This document shows, one piece after another, positions 1 to 9,685 of a DNA stretch of 64,000 nt. How positions within the stretch are numbered: position 1 is the stretch's first letter; each line of letters starts with the position of its first letter. The notes beneath the pieces were generated by a model. The model did no database searches, was not told the origin of the DNA, and was given only the letters and a program-made list of their open reading frames with translations. A program made the position numbers and the translations under genes. Origin of the DNA: Actinoplanes couchii (GTDB taxonomy: Bacteria > Actinomycetota > Actinomycetes > Mycobacteriales > Micromonosporaceae); the NCBI RefSeq assembly GCF_016862075.1, contig NZ_BOMG01000035.1, positions 124,001-188,000 on the forward strand, in the 5' to 3' direction.

Positions 1-684
1 GGTGGGCTCACCCTGCTCCTCCGGGTCGGGCACCCGCTGGGTGAGGTCGCCGGCCGCGATCCGGGCCGCGGTGCGCTCGATCTGACCGAGCGGGACCAGG
101 GTCTGCCGGACCAGAGCGGCGCCGATGGTGGCCAGCGCGATCAGCACGCCCACCCCGACCAGGAAGTCCACCCAGATCAGCCGGGCGATGACCGCGTCGA
201 CACCGGTCATCATCTGCGCGACGTGCAGCACGTCGCCGTTGTCCAGCCGGGTGACCACCACCCGCCAGACGTAGTCACCGTTCTTGGAGCGGACCGTGAA
301 CGGGCCGGTGATGTGCTCGCTGACGTCGTCGACCCCGACGTACAGCTGCGGAAGCTCGTCGATGCTGAGCTGGGTCTTGTCATAGGAGTGGACGCCGACA
401 CCGCTCACCGAGGTCTGGGCCACGTAGTAGTCGGGTGGGAGGAAGACGTCCACCCGCCGGTCCTGGTTGATCACCTCGACCGCGTCCTGCGCGAACGACT
501 TGAGCTGCGCGTCCATCCGCTCGAGCATGAACCGGTTCAACGCGAAGGTGCTGGACGCGCTGATCAGGGCCAGCGCCGCGAAGACCAGGCAGAGCACCGA
601 GGCGACGAGCTTGGTCCGCAGGGAGATCTTGCGCATGTTGGGCTGGCGGGGAAGCGCTGTGCGGACCCGCTCGGCGATGCTCAC
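1..684 (-). CDS. Sensor histidine kinase, N-terminal part (cut by window edge)
   Basis: This is the first 228 codons of a membrane sensor kinase; the kinase core lies beyond the window. The GTG at 684 opens an uninterrupted frame to base 1. Residues about 26-48 form a first membrane helix after a short basic cytoplasmic tail. A periplasm-facing sensor region of about 120 residues follows, then a second helix at about 168-190 and a HAMP linker with a PLGQIERTAARIAAGDL motif. It lies 7 bp downstream of an OmpR-type regulator in the same direction, so the two form a two-component operon. The stimulus cannot be told from the sequence. The response regulator-kinase order resembles mycobacterial MtrAB/TrcRS-type systems. 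Confidence 0.85.
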   Translation of the reverse strand, partial: MSIAERVRTALPRQPNMRKISLRTKLVASVLCLVFAALALISASSTFALNRFMLERMDAQLKSFAQDAVEVINQDRRVDVFLPPDYYVAQTSVSGVGVHSYDKTQLSIDELPQLYVGVDDVSEHITGPFTVRSKNGDYVWRVVVTRLDNGDVLHVAQMMTGVDAVIARLIWVDFLVGVGVLIALATIGAALVRQTLVPLGQIERTAARIAAGDLTQRVPDPEEQGEPT

Positions 685-691
685 GGCGGGC

Positions 692-1405
692 CTAGACGGC
701 TGGCTTACGAAGGACGTAGCCCACACCGCGCAGCGTATGGATCAGCCGGGGCTGGACGTTGTCGACCTTGCGGCGCAGATAGGAGATGTACGACTCGACG
801 ATGTTGTCGTCACCGCGGAAGTCGTATTTCCACACGTGGTCCAGGATCTGCGCCTTGGAGAGGACCCGGTTGGCGTTCAGCATCAGATAACGCAGCAGCT
901 TGAACTCGGTCGGCGAGAGCTGCACCCGGCTGCCGGCCCGGTAGACCTCGTGCGTCTCCTCGTCCAGCTCCAGGTCGGCGAAGACCAGCCGGGAGGGCTG
1001 CTCGTCACCGGCGTTGGTGCGGCGCAGCACGGCCCGGATGCGGGCGGTGAGCTCCTCCAGGCTGAACGGTTTCGTCACGTAGTCGTCGCCGCCCAGGGTC
1101 AGGCCGCGGATCTTGTCATCGGTGCCGTCGCGGGCGGTCAGGAAGACCACCGGGGTCCGCTGCCCGCCCTCACGCATCAGCCTGATCACCTCGAAGCCAT
1201 CCAGATCGGGCAGCATCACGTCGAGGACGACCAGGTCGGGAGTGGCGTTGCGGGCGGCGCTGACGGCGGCGCTGCCGCTGGTCGCGGTGGTCACCTCGAA
1301 CCCGGCGAAACGCAGGCTGGCGGAGAGCAGCTCGAGGATGTTCGCGTCGTCCTCGACGACGAGGAGCTTGGCCTCACTCTGCTTGGGCTGGGTCTGGGTA
1401 GCCAT
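692..1405 (-). CDS. OmpR/PhoB-family response regulator
   Basis: A DNA-binding response regulator of 237 residues. The receiver domain occupies about residues 13-125, with the acidic pair in VVEDDAN, the phosphoacceptor Asp62 in LVVLDVMLPD, and the conserved lysine in YVTKPFS. A C-terminal winged-helix domain follows (ELDEETHEVYRAG, then SPTEFKLLRYLM and the wing YISYLRRKVD). The start was placed at the ATG giving MATQTQPKQ, because the frame upstream of it has no homology-like content. It is cotranscribed with the sensor kinase gene that follows 7 bp downstream. Family is certain; the regulon is unknown. Confidence 0.93.
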   Translation of the reverse strand: MATQTQPKQSEAKLLVVEDDANILELLSASLRFAGFEVTTATSGSAAVSAARNATPDLVVLDVMLPDLDGFEVIRLMREGGQRTPVVFLTARDGTDDKIRGLTLGGDDYVTKPFSLEELTARIRAVLRRTNAGDEQPSRLVFADLELDEETHEVYRAGSRVQLSPTEFKLLRYLMLNANRVLSKAQILDHVWKYDFRGDDNIVESYISYLRRKVDNVQPRLIHTLRGVGYVLRKPAV

Positions 1406-1480
1406 GCCGCCCAGTATTTCCCCAGCCGCTGCGGCTTGCCTGCGCACTCGCTGAAAATTTTCTGTGAGCCTGGTCGGTGT

Positions 1481-2275
1481 TCATGCGGCCAGGTGATATC
1501 CCCCACCCGCCAGGCTGGACTGGGCCGCCCGGGCCAGCACCCGCCGGTCGGCGGTGGTCTCCGGGCGCAACGCCGGGGCCGCCACCAGGGTCAGCGTCAG
1601 CTCCCGGACCCGGGCCACCCGCAGCACCGACTCCCCGAGCGTCTCCTCGCCGAGGAACGACGCCTCGGGCGAGTCGTAGCCGACCGACACCGGCACCACC
1701 CGGGCGCCCGCGTCGATCGCCGCCTGGAACAGCGCGGGACGGAACCGGCCCCGGTCGGGACCGCAGAACGTCGTACCCTCCGGAAAGAGAGCGACCGAGC
1801 GCCCGGCCCGCAGCGACGCGGCGACCTCGGCCACCGTCCCGGGCAGGGATCTCGGCCGGTTCCGGTCGATGAACAGCGAGCCGATCCGCTCCGACGCCCA
1901 CCCGACACCGGGCCAGGACCGCACGTCGTGCTTGGCGACCACCCGCACCGGCAGCACCGCGGCCAGCGCCACCGGGTCCAGCCAGGACACGTGGTTCGCC
2001 ACCAGCAGGCTGCCCGGGCGCGGCAGCGGGCCCCGCCACACCAGCCGGATCCCGAGGGCCGCGAGGATGGCGCGACTCAGCATCCCCACCGCGGCGCCAC
2101 GCAGCAGCGCGGCCGGCAGCACCCCCAGCAGCAGTACGCCCACCAGAGCCGTCACCCGCACGGCGACCCGCACCGGACCGGACCGGCGCTCGCCACCCGG
2201 ACGGCACCGGTCGCCGCAGTCCGAGGCCGGCTGCCACAGCGTGGAGAGCCGGGGAGACAGGGCGGGGGCGGTCAT
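1481..2275 (-). CDS. olsA: 1-acyl-sn-glycerol-3-phosphate acyltransferase-like, probable lyso-ornithine lipid O-acyltransferase (OlsA)
   Basis: A 264-residue PlsC-type acyltransferase. A membrane helix spans about residues 36-60. The catalytic block NHVSWLD gives the HX4D motif (His95, Asp100), and the substrate block FPEGTT follows at 164-169. The start ATG overlaps the stop of the upstream gene in ATGA, which indicates translational coupling. The upstream neighbour is an OlsB-type N-acyltransferase. In known ornithine-lipid pathways OlsB N-acylates ornithine with 3-hydroxyacyl-ACP, and OlsA adds the second acyl chain at the membrane. The family is clear from motifs. The ornithine-lipid assignment rests on the neighbour; a glycerophospholipid role remains possible. 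Confidence 0.82.
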   Translation of the reverse strand: MTAPALSPRLSTLWQPASDCGDRCRPGGERRSGPVRVAVRVTALVGVLLLGVLPAALLRGAAVGMLSRAILAALGIRLVWRGPLPRPGSLLVANHVSWLDPVALAAVLPVRVVAKHDVRSWPGVGWASERIGSLFIDRNRPRSLPGTVAEVAASLRAGRSVALFPEGTTFCGPDRGRFRPALFQAAIDAGARVVPVSVGYDSPEASFLGEETLGESVLRVARVRELTLTLVAAPALRPETTADRRVLARAAQSSLAGGGYHLAA

Positions 2276-3033
2276 CGCGTCGCGCCCAGGAAATGCCGGC
2301 GGTACCGCGGGTCCAGCCGGTCCATCGAGAACAGCACGTAGAAGTCGGCGCAGTCGAAGTCGGCGTCGTAGGCCGGCTCGCCGCACACCCAGCTACCCAG
2401 CCGCAGGTAGCCCTTGAGCAGCGCGGGCACCGTCACCTTCGGGTCGGCCACCAGGTCGTCGGCGGGCACCCACGGCCGGCGCGGGCGGACCCGCAGCGCG
2501 GGCGGGGACAGGTGCTTGTTGTTGACCCGGGCGCGGACGCCGGCCGCGAGGGCGCCGCCGTCGGCGAGCGGCACCGAGGCGCAGCCACCGAGCCAGCGCA
2601 GGTTGTTGAGGTGCATGTACCGGGCGATGCCGGCCCACATCAGGTTGACCACGGCGCCGGAGCGGTGGTCCGGGTGGACGCAGGAGCGGCCGGTCTCGAC
2701 CAGGTGGTCACGCAGCGGGCGCAGCGCGCTCAGGTCGAACTCCGAGTCGGCGTACCGGCGGCCGGCCAGTTCGGCGGCCCGCGGCGGCAGCATCCGGTAG
2801 GTGCCGACCACGTCACCGGTCGCGTCGTCGCGGACGATCAGGTGGTCGCAGAAGGCGTCGAACTCGTCCGCGTCGACCCCCTCGGCGGTGCCCTGGAGAC
2901 GGGCGCCGAGTTCACCGGCGAAGACGTCGTGGCGCAGTCGCTGCGCGGCCTCGACCAGGCTGGGGTCGTCGGCGAGGATCAGGGTGTAGCCGCTGGTCCC
3001 GGTGGGTGCGGCGGCGGTCATCAGAACTGCCAT
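2272..3033 (-). CDS. olsB: L-ornithine N-acyltransferase (OlsB-type GNAT)
   Basis: A 253-residue acyltransferase of the OlsB/autoinducer-synthase-like GNAT group. Recognisable blocks are the early RHDVFAGELGA, then VVGTYRMLPP, VETGRSCVHPDHR with the following NLMWAGIARYM, and a C-terminal VPALLKGYLRLGSWVCGEP followed by DCADFYVLFSMDRL. The predicted reaction is transfer of a 3-hydroxyacyl group from ACP to the alpha-amino group of ornithine, giving lyso-ornithine lipid. It heads a two-gene operon with an olsA-type gene. Two in-frame starts (3033 and 3021) are possible; the upstream one is annotated. It diverges from a hotdog-fold gene across a 93-bp promoter region. Confidence 0.82.
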   Translation of the reverse strand: MAVLMTAAAPTGTSGYTLILADDPSLVEAAQRLRHDVFAGELGARLQGTAEGVDADEFDAFCDHLIVRDDATGDVVGTYRMLPPRAAELAGRRYADSEFDLSALRPLRDHLVETGRSCVHPDHRSGAVVNLMWAGIARYMHLNNLRWLGGCASVPLADGGALAAGVRARVNNKHLSPPALRVRPRRPWVPADDLVADPKVTVPALLKGYLRLGSWVCGEPAYDADFDCADFYVLFSMDRLDPRYRRHFLGATR

Positions 3034-3126
3034 GTGATCTGTGTAAGGCCGATGTCTGCCGATGGCGTGTCGCGACAGGTGGCGATGTGTGACCGGTTGA
3101 TGAACGACGTGTGCGATGGTCGGGAG

Positions 3127-3792
3127 ATGCGTATCCCGGCACGTTTCAACGGTCCTCCCGGCACCGGCAACGGCGGTTGGTGCGCGGGGGTGTTCGCCCT
3201 GGCCGGCGGGGCCGCGATCGGTGGTCCGGCGGTTCAGGTGACGCTGCGGGTGCCGCCTCCACTGGAGACCTCGCTGGAGCTGCGGGACGGCTCGGTGTTC
3301 GCCGGGGGAACCCTGGTCGCCGAGGTGGCCGCCGGGACCGCGATCGCCGGGGCGGTGCCGCCGGTCCCGTTCGACGAGGCGGTCGCCGCGTCCCGGGGCT
3401 ACCCCGGGTTCGCCCACCATCCCTTCCCGACGTGTTTCGTCTGCGGGCCGGACCGCGCGCCCGGTGACGGCCTGCGGATCTTCCCCGGACCGCTGCCGGA
3501 CGGCCGGACCGCGGCGCCGTGGACGGTCCCGGCCGACGTCACCGCGGAGACGGTGTGGGCCGCCCTGGACTGCCCGGGCGGCTGGTCGGCGATCGGCTCC
3601 TCCGGGCGGGCCTTCCTGCTCGGCCGGATCACCGCCGAGGTGACCGCGCTGCCCGAGCCGGGCGCCGGGTGCGTGGTGGCCGGCGCGCTGTCCGGCCTCG
3701 ACGGCCGCAAGGCGACTGTCGACTCCACGGTGTACGGGCCGGACGGTGAGCGGCTCGCCACCGCACGTGCCGTCTGGCTCGCGGTGATCTAG
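3127..3792 (+). CDS. Hotdog-fold thioesterase-like protein
   Basis: A 221-residue cytoplasmic protein with features of a double hotdog fold. The middle block, with HHPFPTCFVCGPDR followed by a GDGLRIFPGPL run, is typical of actinobacterial thioesterase-superfamily proteins of unknown substrate. The C-terminal half (TAETVWAALDCPGGW) fits a second hotdog unit. The start was chosen at the ATG preceded by GGTCGGGAG. It diverges from the ornithine-lipid pair, so a role with acyl thioesters is plausible but only inferred. The last codon is followed by a TAG stop that belongs to the first three bases of the 167-bp palindromic element. Confidence 0.72.
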   Translation: MRIPARFNGPPGTGNGGWCAGVFALAGGAAIGGPAVQVTLRVPPPLETSLELRDGSVFAGGTLVAEVAAGTAIAGAVPPVPFDEAVAASRGYPGFAHHPFPTCFVCGPDRAPGDGLRIFPGPLPDGRTAAPWTVPADVTAETVWAALDCPGGWSAIGSSGRAFLLGRITAEVTALPEPGAGCVVAGALSGLDGRKATVDSTVYGPDGERLATARAVWLAVI

Positions 3793-3956
3793 GTCCTGTG
3801 TGGCAGACCTCGTGGGAGCGAGGCGAGGTCCAGGTGGTGGCTGGCGTCAGCCGGACAAAGGTCGCATACCGGTGTTGTATGTAACCTTTGTTCGGATGCC
3901 GTCAGGCGCCGGCTTGGCCACGCCGCAGCCCCACGAGGTCTACCACACAGGACCTA
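3790..3956. mobile_element. 167-bp palindromic MITE-like element, copy A
   Basis: Both ends carry the inverted terminal sequence TAGGTCCTGTGTGG, followed on each side by YAGACC. The element is exactly 167 bp and fills most of the gap between the hotdog-fold gene and the ABC operon. Its reverse complement aligns over its whole length with the copy at 39601-39767. The outer 45 bp on each side and the centre (ACATACAACACCGGTATGCG) are nearly identical, while one inner arm has diverged. No transposase is encoded. If TA is the target duplication, as for IS630/Tc1-type elements, the mobile unit is GGTCC...GGACC flanked by TA. That family assignment is inference. Confidence 0.75.
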
Positions 3957-4000
3957 GTAGGTTGGGCGACTTCAGCTCACCGGGGAAGGAGCAGTCGCAG

Positions 4001-4921
4001 ATGAGCCAGCCGGGCTATGAGGGGATCACCGTCGAGCACCTGACCAAGCAGTACCACCGGGTGCGCGCCGTCGACGACCTCTCCTTCACCGTGCACCCGG
4101 GCCGGGTCACCGGCTTCCTCGGCCCGAACGGGGCCGGCAAGACCACCGCGCTGCGGATGATCCTGGGACTGGTCACGCCGACCGCCGGCACCGCCACCGT
4201 CGGCGGCGCGCGCTACGTCGATCTGCCCGACCCGCTGCGGCACGTCGGCGCGGTCCTGGAGGCGTCCAGCGCGCACCGCGGCCGCAGCGCCCGCAACCAT
4301 CTGCGGGTGATCTGCCGGGCGGCCGGCCTGCCCGACTCCCGGGCCGACGAGGTCCTCACCATGGTCGGGCTGAACACCGTCGGCACCCGCAAGTTCAAGG
4401 GTTACTCGCTGGGCATGAAGCAGCGGCTGGGCATCGCCGCGGCGATGCTCGGCGACCCGCGCGTGCTGATCCTGGACGAGCCCACCAACGGGCTCGACCC
4501 GGAGGGCATCCGGTGGATGCGCGACCTGCTCAGGGCACTGGCCGCCGAGGGCCGCACGGTGCTGGTCTCCAGCCACCTGCTCGCCGAGATGCAGCAGCTC
4601 GCCGACGACGTGGTGATCATCGCGGCCGGCCGGCTGATCCGGCAGGGCCCGGTCGCCGAGGTGCTCGGCAACACCGCCGGCGCCGCCCGGGTCCGGGTGC
4701 GCACGCCGCAGGCCGAGCAGCTGGCCGCCGTGCTCCGCGACGCGCAGCTGCAGGTCAGCGCCGATCCGGACGGGGCGCTGCGGGTCTTCGGCGCCGATCC
4801 GGCCCGGGTCGGTCAGCTCGCCTTCGCCGCCGGGGTGGAACTGCACGAGCTGATCGGGGAGAACGCCGATCTGGAGCGGGCCTTCCTGGAACTGACTGCC
4901 GGAAAGGCTGGCGCCCGATGA
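4001..4921 (+). CDS. ABC transporter ATP-binding protein
   Basis: A 306-residue DrrA/CcmA-type ATPase subunit. Walker A is GPNGAGKTT at residues 41-49, the ABC signature is YSLGMKQRLG, and Walker B is VLILDEPTNGLDPEG. The switch histidine follows in VLVSSHLLAEM. The start ATG follows the purine-rich GGGAAGGAG at a suitable distance. Its stop overlaps the permease start in ATGA, so the two subunits are coupled. With a six-helix permease lacking its own ATPase, this makes an ABC-2 type exporter. The substrate is unknown; antibiotic or lipid export is typical of the family but not shown here. Confidence 0.92.
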   Translation: MSQPGYEGITVEHLTKQYHRVRAVDDLSFTVHPGRVTGFLGPNGAGKTTALRMILGLVTPTAGTATVGGARYVDLPDPLRHVGAVLEASSAHRGRSARNHLRVICRAAGLPDSRADEVLTMVGLNTVGTRKFKGYSLGMKQRLGIAAAMLGDPRVLILDEPTNGLDPEGIRWMRDLLRALAAEGRTVLVSSHLLAEMQQLADDVVIIAAGRLIRQGPVAEVLGNTAGAARVRVRTPQAEQLAAVLRDAQLQVSADPDGALRVFGADPARVGQLAFAAGVELHELIGENADLERAFLELTAGKAGAR

Positions 4922-5727
4922 ACCTCATCCGTGCCGAGCTGCTGAAACTCCGTACGACATCGATGTGGTGGATCTTCGCCGTCATCCTGCTGCCGCTCTG
5001 GGGACTGGCTGTCGGTTACAACTGGCTGGCCGCCGAGGTGACCCTGTCCACCGACGGCCCGCTGGGCGGCGGCGACATGGGCTTCGGCTCCCTGGAACGG
5101 GTCGTGGCCGGCCTCTACACCAGCGGGCAGTTCTCCGGGGTGCTGCTGGTGATGCTGCTCAGCGCGATCCTGGTGACCAGCGAGTTCTTCCACCTGACCG
5201 CGACCTCGACGTTCCTGGCCACCCCGCGCCGCGAGCTGGTGATCGCGGCCAAGATGGTGATCGGGGTGCTCGTCGCCCTGACCTTCTGGCTGATCACCAC
5301 GGTGCTCAACCTGGCCGTCGGCCCGCTGGTGCTCAGCGGCCTGGGCGCGTCGGCGCACCTGGACGCGCCGGAGGTCTGGCAGGCGATCGCGCTCAACGGC
5401 CTGGTCCACGTGCTGTGGTCGCTGGTCGGCGTCGGCGCCGGGGTGCTGATCCGCAGCCAGATCGGCGCGGTGATCACGCTGGCCGTCGTCTACATCATCG
5501 GCACCCAGGTGCTCCAGGTGGTGTTCTTCGCGCTCAGCACCTATGTCTGGGAGCCGTTCCTGGCCCTGCGGATCCTGGTGCCGACCCTGGCGTCGGACCT
5601 GTTGATCTCCGGGCCGCAGCTGGCCGAGGACCCGCCGCGCTGGGTCGGTGGCCTGATCCTCGTCGGTTACGCCGCGATCACCTCGATCGTCGGTACGCTG
5701 ATCACCAAGCAGCGGGACATTTCGTAA
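4918..5727 (+). CDS. ABC-2 type transporter permease
   Basis: A 269-residue integral membrane subunit with about six hydrophobic helices. It begins with MNLIRAELLKLRTTSMWW, the amphipathic start typical of ABC-2 permeases, and has a TSEFFHLTATSTFLATPRR block in the first cytoplasmic coupling loop. It is translationally coupled to the preceding ATPase by an ATGA overlap. Together they would form a dimeric exporter in the cytoplasmic membrane. The cargo cannot be inferred from the sequence. Confidence 0.9.
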   Translation: MNLIRAELLKLRTTSMWWIFAVILLPLWGLAVGYNWLAAEVTLSTDGPLGGGDMGFGSLERVVAGLYTSGQFSGVLLVMLLSAILVTSEFFHLTATSTFLATPRRELVIAAKMVIGVLVALTFWLITTVLNLAVGPLVLSGLGASAHLDAPEVWQAIALNGLVHVLWSLVGVGAGVLIRSQIGAVITLAVVYIIGTQVLQVVFFALSTYVWEPFLALRILVPTLASDLLISGPQLAEDPPRWVGGLILVGYAAITSIVGTLITKQRDIS

Positions 5728-5784
5728 AGCCCGAACGGTGACCTGTCTCTCATCACCGCGGCTCGTCCCACCTCATCGGCCCTG

Positions 5785-5793
5785 TTGTCCACA
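5785..5793 (+). promoter_or_regulatory. Single DnaA-box-like sequence in the kgd leader
   Basis: TTGTCCACA is an exact match to the actinobacterial DnaA box and lies about 90 bp before the kgd start. A single 9-mer can occur by chance. It is listed because three further boxes occur at 60487-60548. Confidence 0.35.
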
Positions 5794-5880
5794 GGGCGTG
5801 GGACGTCCGCACCGACTGCGCTCGCGCACGGCGTAGCCTGGACACCGAATCCCACCCGTCCCGCGTGACGAGGCGGTCAC

Positions 5881-8800
5881 GTGATGACAAAACCGGTGAA
5901 AGAGGCGAACGCGGCAGTGTCGACGCAGCAGACTTCGCAGGACAATCCACTCGCGGACTTCGGCCCCAACGAGTGGATCGTCGATGAGATGTACCAGCGC
6001 TATCTGGCCGACCCGACCAGTGTCGACCCCGCGTGGCACGATTTCTTCGCTGATTACAAGCCGGCGGCGGCTCAGGGCTCGATCGCCACCCCGGCTGAGG
6101 CGACGGCGGCCACCGCGAAGGCCACCGCGGCGAAAGCGGGCACGGACGCCCCCGCCGCCTCGACCGTCGCCCCGGCGAAACCGGTCACCCCGCCCGCCGC
6201 CAAGCCGGCCGCGGCTCCCGCTCCGGTGGCCAAGCCGGCCGCCAAGCCCGCGGCCGCCGCTCCGGCGCCGAGCGGTGCGAAGACCGTCCCGCTGCGCGGT
6301 GTGGCCGGCAAGATCGTGCAGAACATGGAGGCCTCCCTCCAGGTGCCCACCGCCACGTCGGTGCGCTCGGTCCCGGCCAAGCTGATGGTCGACAACCGCA
6401 TCGTCATCAACAACCACCTCTCCCGTGGCCGGGGCGGCAAGGTCAGCTTCACCCACCTGATCGGCTGGGCCCTGGTCCGCGCGGTCGTCGCGCACCCGGA
6501 GATGAACAACACCTACGCCGAGATCGACGGCAAACCCACCCTGGTGCAGCCGGAGCACGTCAACCTCGGCATCGCGATCGACCTGGTGAAGAAGGACGGG
6601 TCGCGCACGCTGGTGGTCCCGTCGGTCAAGAAGTGCGAGACGCTCGACTTCCGCGGCTTCTGGCAGGCATATGAGGACATCGTCCGCCGGGCCCGCCGCA
6701 ACGAGCTGACCATGGACGACTACGCCGGCACCACGATCTCGCTGACCAACCCGGGCGGCATCGGCACGGTCCACTCGATCCCCCGCCTGATGAACGGGCA
6801 GAGCGCCATCATCGGCGTCGGCGCGATGGAGTACCCCGCGCCCTACGCCGGCATGAGCGACGAGATGCTCACCGACCACGGCGTGAGCAAGGTCACCACG
6901 CTGACCAGCACCTACGACCACCGGGTCATCCAGGGCGCGCAGTCCGGCGAGTTCCTCAAGGTGATGCACGAGCTGCTGCTCGGCAACCATGGCTTCTACG
7001 ACGAGATCTTCACGTCGCTGCGGATTCCGTACGAGCCGGTCCGCTGGGTCCGCGACGTGGCCCGCACCTCCGAGGGGCAGATCAGCAAGGCGGCCCGGGT
7101 CGTCGAGCTGATCCACGCCTACCGGGTGCGCGGTCACCTGATGGCCGACACCGACCCGCTCGAGTTCACCATCCGCAAGCACCCCGACCTGGACGTCCTC
7201 CAGCACGGTCTGACCCTGTGGGACCTGGACCGCAGCTTCCCGGTCGGCGGCTTCGCCGGCAAGGAGAAGCTGAAGCTACGTGACGTGCTCGGCGTGCTGC
7301 GGGACAGCTACTGCCGCCGCATCGGCATCGAGTACATGCACATCCAGGACCCGGAGGAGCGCCGCTGGGTCCAGGAGCGCATCGAGGTCAAGTACGCCAA
7401 GCCGGACACCGAGGAGCAGAAGCACATCCTGCACCGGCTGAACGCGGCCGAGGCGTTCGAGACCTTCCTGCAGACCAAGTTCGTCGGGCAGAAGCGGTTC
7501 TCGCTGGAGGGCGGCGAGTCGCTGATCCCGCTGCTGGACGCGGTGCTGCAGGACTCCGCCGAGGCGGGGCTGGACGAGATGGTGATCGGCATGGCCCACC
7601 GCGGCCGGCTGAACGTGCTCACCAACATCGTCGGCAAGCCGTACGAGAAGATCTTCAACGAGTTCGAGGGTCAGATGGACCCGAAGACCGCGCACGGTTC
7701 CGGCGACGTGAAGTACCACCTGGGCCAGACCGGGAAGTACACCACGCCGGACGGCGAGTTCTCCACCACCGTCAGCGTGGTCGCGAACCCGTCGCACCTG
7801 GAGGCCGTCGACCCGGTCCTGGAGGGCATCGTCCGGGCCAAGCAGGACCGCCTGGACCTCGGTCTGCACGGCTACACGGTGCTGCCGCTGCTGATCCACG
7901 GCGACGCCGCGTTCGCCGGTCAGGGTGTGGTCGCCGAGACGCTGAACCTCTCCCAGCTGCGGGGTTACCGCACCGGCGGCACGATCCACGTGATCGTGAA
8001 CAACCAGGTCGGCTTCACCACCGCGCCGGAGTACAGCCGGTCCACGATGTACTCGACCGACGTCGCCCGGATGGTCGAGGCGCCGATCTTCCACGTCAAC
8101 GGCGACGACCCGGAGGCAGTGGTCCGGGTCGCGAAGCTGGCGTTCGAGTACCGCCAGACGTTCAACAAGGACGTCGTGATCGACATGATCTGCTACCGCC
8201 GCCGTGGTCACAACGAGGGCGACGACCCGTCGATGACCAACCCGCGGATGTACCAGATCATCGACACCAAGCGCAGCGTGCGCAAGCTCTACACCGAGGA
8301 GCTGATCGGCCGCGGCGACATCACCGTGCAGGAGGCCGAGGAGCAGCTGCGCGACTACCAGGGCCGTCTCGAGGAGGTCTTCAAGGCCACCCGCGACACC
8401 ACCGGCACCCCGCCCCGGCCGCGCATCATCGCCGAGGAGCCGGAGCCCGAGGTGGAGTCGGCGATCGACCCGAGCGTGGTCCGCGCCGTCGGCCAGTCGC
8501 ACGTCGAGCTGCCCGAGGGCTTCACCCCGCACAAGCGGGTCCAGCAGCTGCTCGACCGGCGGGCCAAGATGTCCACCGACGGCGGCATCGACTGGGGCTT
8601 CGGTGAGCTGATCGCGTTCGGTTCGCTGCTGGCCCAGGGCGTCACGGTCCGGCTCGCCGGTCAGGACTCCCGGCGGGGCACCTTCACCTCGCGGCACGCG
8701 GCCATCGTCGACTCGGTCACCGGCAAGGACTTCCTGCCGATCGGCACGCTGGCCACCGGCAGCGCCCGGTTCTTCGTGCACGACTCGCTGCTGTCCGAGT

Positions 8801-9627
8801 ACGCCGCGATGGGCTTCGAGTACGGCTACTCGGTGGAGAACCCGGACGCGCTGGTGCTCTGGGAGGCCCAGTTCGGTGACTTCGTCAACGGCGCCCAGTC
8901 GATCGTGGACGAGTTCCTCTCCTCCGGCGAGGTGAAGTGGGGCCAGCAGTCGTCGCTGGTGCTGCTGCTCCCGCACGGCATGGAGGGGCAGGGCCCGGAC
9001 CACTCGTCCGGCCGCCCGGAGCGGTTCCTGCAGCTCTGCGCGCAGGACAACATGCGGGTGGCGAACCCGACCACCCCGGCGAACTACTTCCACCTGCTGC
9101 GCCGTCAGGCCCTGTCCACCAAGCGCAAGCCGCTGGTGGTCCTCTCGCCGAAGTCGCTGCTGCGGCACAAGCTGGCGGTCTCCCAGGTGAACGACTTCAC
9201 CCAGGGCGCGTTCCAGCCGGTGATCGGCGACGCCGGGGTCAACGGCCAGCCGCTGGACGCCGCGTCGGTGAAGCGGGTGCTGCTCTGCTCCGGCAAGGTC
9301 TACTACGACCTGTTCCAGGCCCGGGCCGAGCGCGGTATCACCGACACCGCGATCATCCGGATGGAGCAGATCTACCCGCAGCCGGTCGAGGAGCTGAAGG
9401 CGATCCTGGCGCAGTACCCGAACGCCGAGGACTTCGCCTGGGTCCAGGAGGAGCCGGCCAACCAGGGCGCCTGGTCGTTCGTGGCGCTCAACATGCTGGA
9501 GCACCTGGAGGGGGTCCGCCTGCGCCGGATCTCCCGCCCGGCCGCGGCCGCTCCGGCCGTCGGCTCGGCCAAGATGCACGACGCCGAGCAGGCCGCGCTG
9601 ATCGAGGCGGCGCTGCCGCGCCCGTGA
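5881..9627 (+). CDS. kgd: Multifunctional 2-oxoglutarate dehydrogenase/decarboxylase (Kgd, SucA-type E1o fused to an E2-like domain)
   Basis: A 1248-residue TCA-cycle enzyme. The N-terminal 45 residues ([20 protein letters not shown]) match the E1o leader. An Ala/Pro/Lys linker follows at about 60-135, then an E2-like succinyltransferase core at about 135-370 ending in [17 protein letters not shown]. The ThDP-dependent E1 domain runs from about 400 to the end, with [42 protein letters not shown] and [12 protein letters not shown]. There is no lipoyl domain, as in mycobacterial Kgd, so the lipoyl group must come from another E2. GTG 5881 and ATG 5884 are adjacent in-frame starts. A terminator follows at 9643-9674. 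Confidence 0.97.
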   Translation: MMTKPVKEANAAVSTQQTSQDNPLADFGPNEWIVDEMYQRYLADPTSVDPAWHDFFADYKPAAAQGSIATPAEATAATAKATAAKAGTDAPAASTVAPAKPVTPPAAKPAAAPAPVAKPAAKPAAAAPAPSGAKTVPLRGVAGKIVQNMEASLQVPTATSVRSVPAKLMVDNRIVINNHLSRGRGGKVSFTHLIGWALVRAVVAHPEMNNTYAEIDGKPTLVQPEHVNLGIAIDLVKKDGSRTLVVPSVKKCETLDFRGFWQAYEDIVRRARRNELTMDDYAGTTISLTNPGGIGTVHSIPRLMNGQSAIIGVGAMEYPAPYAGMSDEMLTDHGVSKVTTLTSTYDHRVIQGAQSGEFLKVMHELLLGNHGFYDEIFTSLRIPYEPVRWVRDVARTSEGQISKAARVVELIHAYRVRGHLMADTDPLEFTIRKHPDLDVLQHGLTLWDLDRSFPVGGFAGKEKLKLRDVLGVLRDSYCRRIGIEYMHIQDPEERRWVQERIEVKYAKPDTEEQKHILHRLNAAEAFETFLQTKFVGQKRFSLEGGESLIPLLDAVLQDSAEAGLDEMVIGMAHRGRLNVLTNIVGKPYEKIFNEFEGQMDPKTAHGSGDVKYHLGQTGKYTTPDGEFSTTVSVVANPSHLEAVDPVLEGIVRAKQDRLDLGLHGYTVLPLLIHGDAAFAGQGVVAETLNLSQLRGYRTGGTIHVIVNNQVGFTTAPEYSRSTMYSTDVARMVEAPIFHVNGDDPEAVVRVAKLAFEYRQTFNKDVVIDMICYRRRGHNEGDDPSMTNPRMYQIIDTKRSVRKLYTEELIGRGDITVQEAEEQLRDYQGRLEEVFKATRDTTGTPPRPRIIAEEPEPEVESAIDPSVVRAVGQSHVELPEGFTPHKRVQQLLDRRAKMSTDGGIDWGFGELIAFGSLLAQGVTVRLAGQDSRRGTFTSRHAAIVDSVTGKDFLPIGTLATGSARFFVHDSLLSEYAAMGFEYGYSVENPDALVLWEAQFGDFVNGAQSIVDEFLSSGEVKWGQQSSLVLLLPHGMEGQGPDHSSGRPERFLQLCAQDNMRVANPTTPANYFHLLRRQALSTKRKPLVVLSPKSLLRHKLAVSQVNDFTQGAFQPVIGDAGVNGQPLDAASVKRVLLCSGKVYYDLFQARAERGITDTAIIRMEQIYPQPVEELKAILAQYPNAEDFAWVQEEPANQGAWSFVALNMLEHLEGVRLRRISRPAAAAPAVGSAKMHDAEQAALIEAALPRP

Positions 9628-9642
9628 CAGTGAAGTAGTGAG

Positions 9643-9674
9643 GGGCCGCTCCGGGAGACCGGGGCGGCCCTTTT
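9643..9674 (+). terminator. Rho-independent terminator after kgd
   Basis: GGGCCGCTCCGG pairs with CCGGGGCGGCCC across a GAGA loop (12 pairs, one G-U) and is followed directly by TTTT. It separates kgd from the small DUF6104 gene, whose start is 12 bp further on. Confidence 0.9.
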
Positions 9675-9685
9675 ACGATCCAGGC

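Noticed and set aside
467..2341. Long plus-strand frame opposite the response regulator and acyltransferase genes
   Set aside because: It is antisense to well-supported genes, is Arg/Pro/Gln-rich and has no domain motif; a typical GC-rich shadow.
5736..5758. CGGTGA/TCACCG inverted repeat after the ABC permease as a terminator
   Set aside because: The stem is only 6 bp and no T-tract follows.
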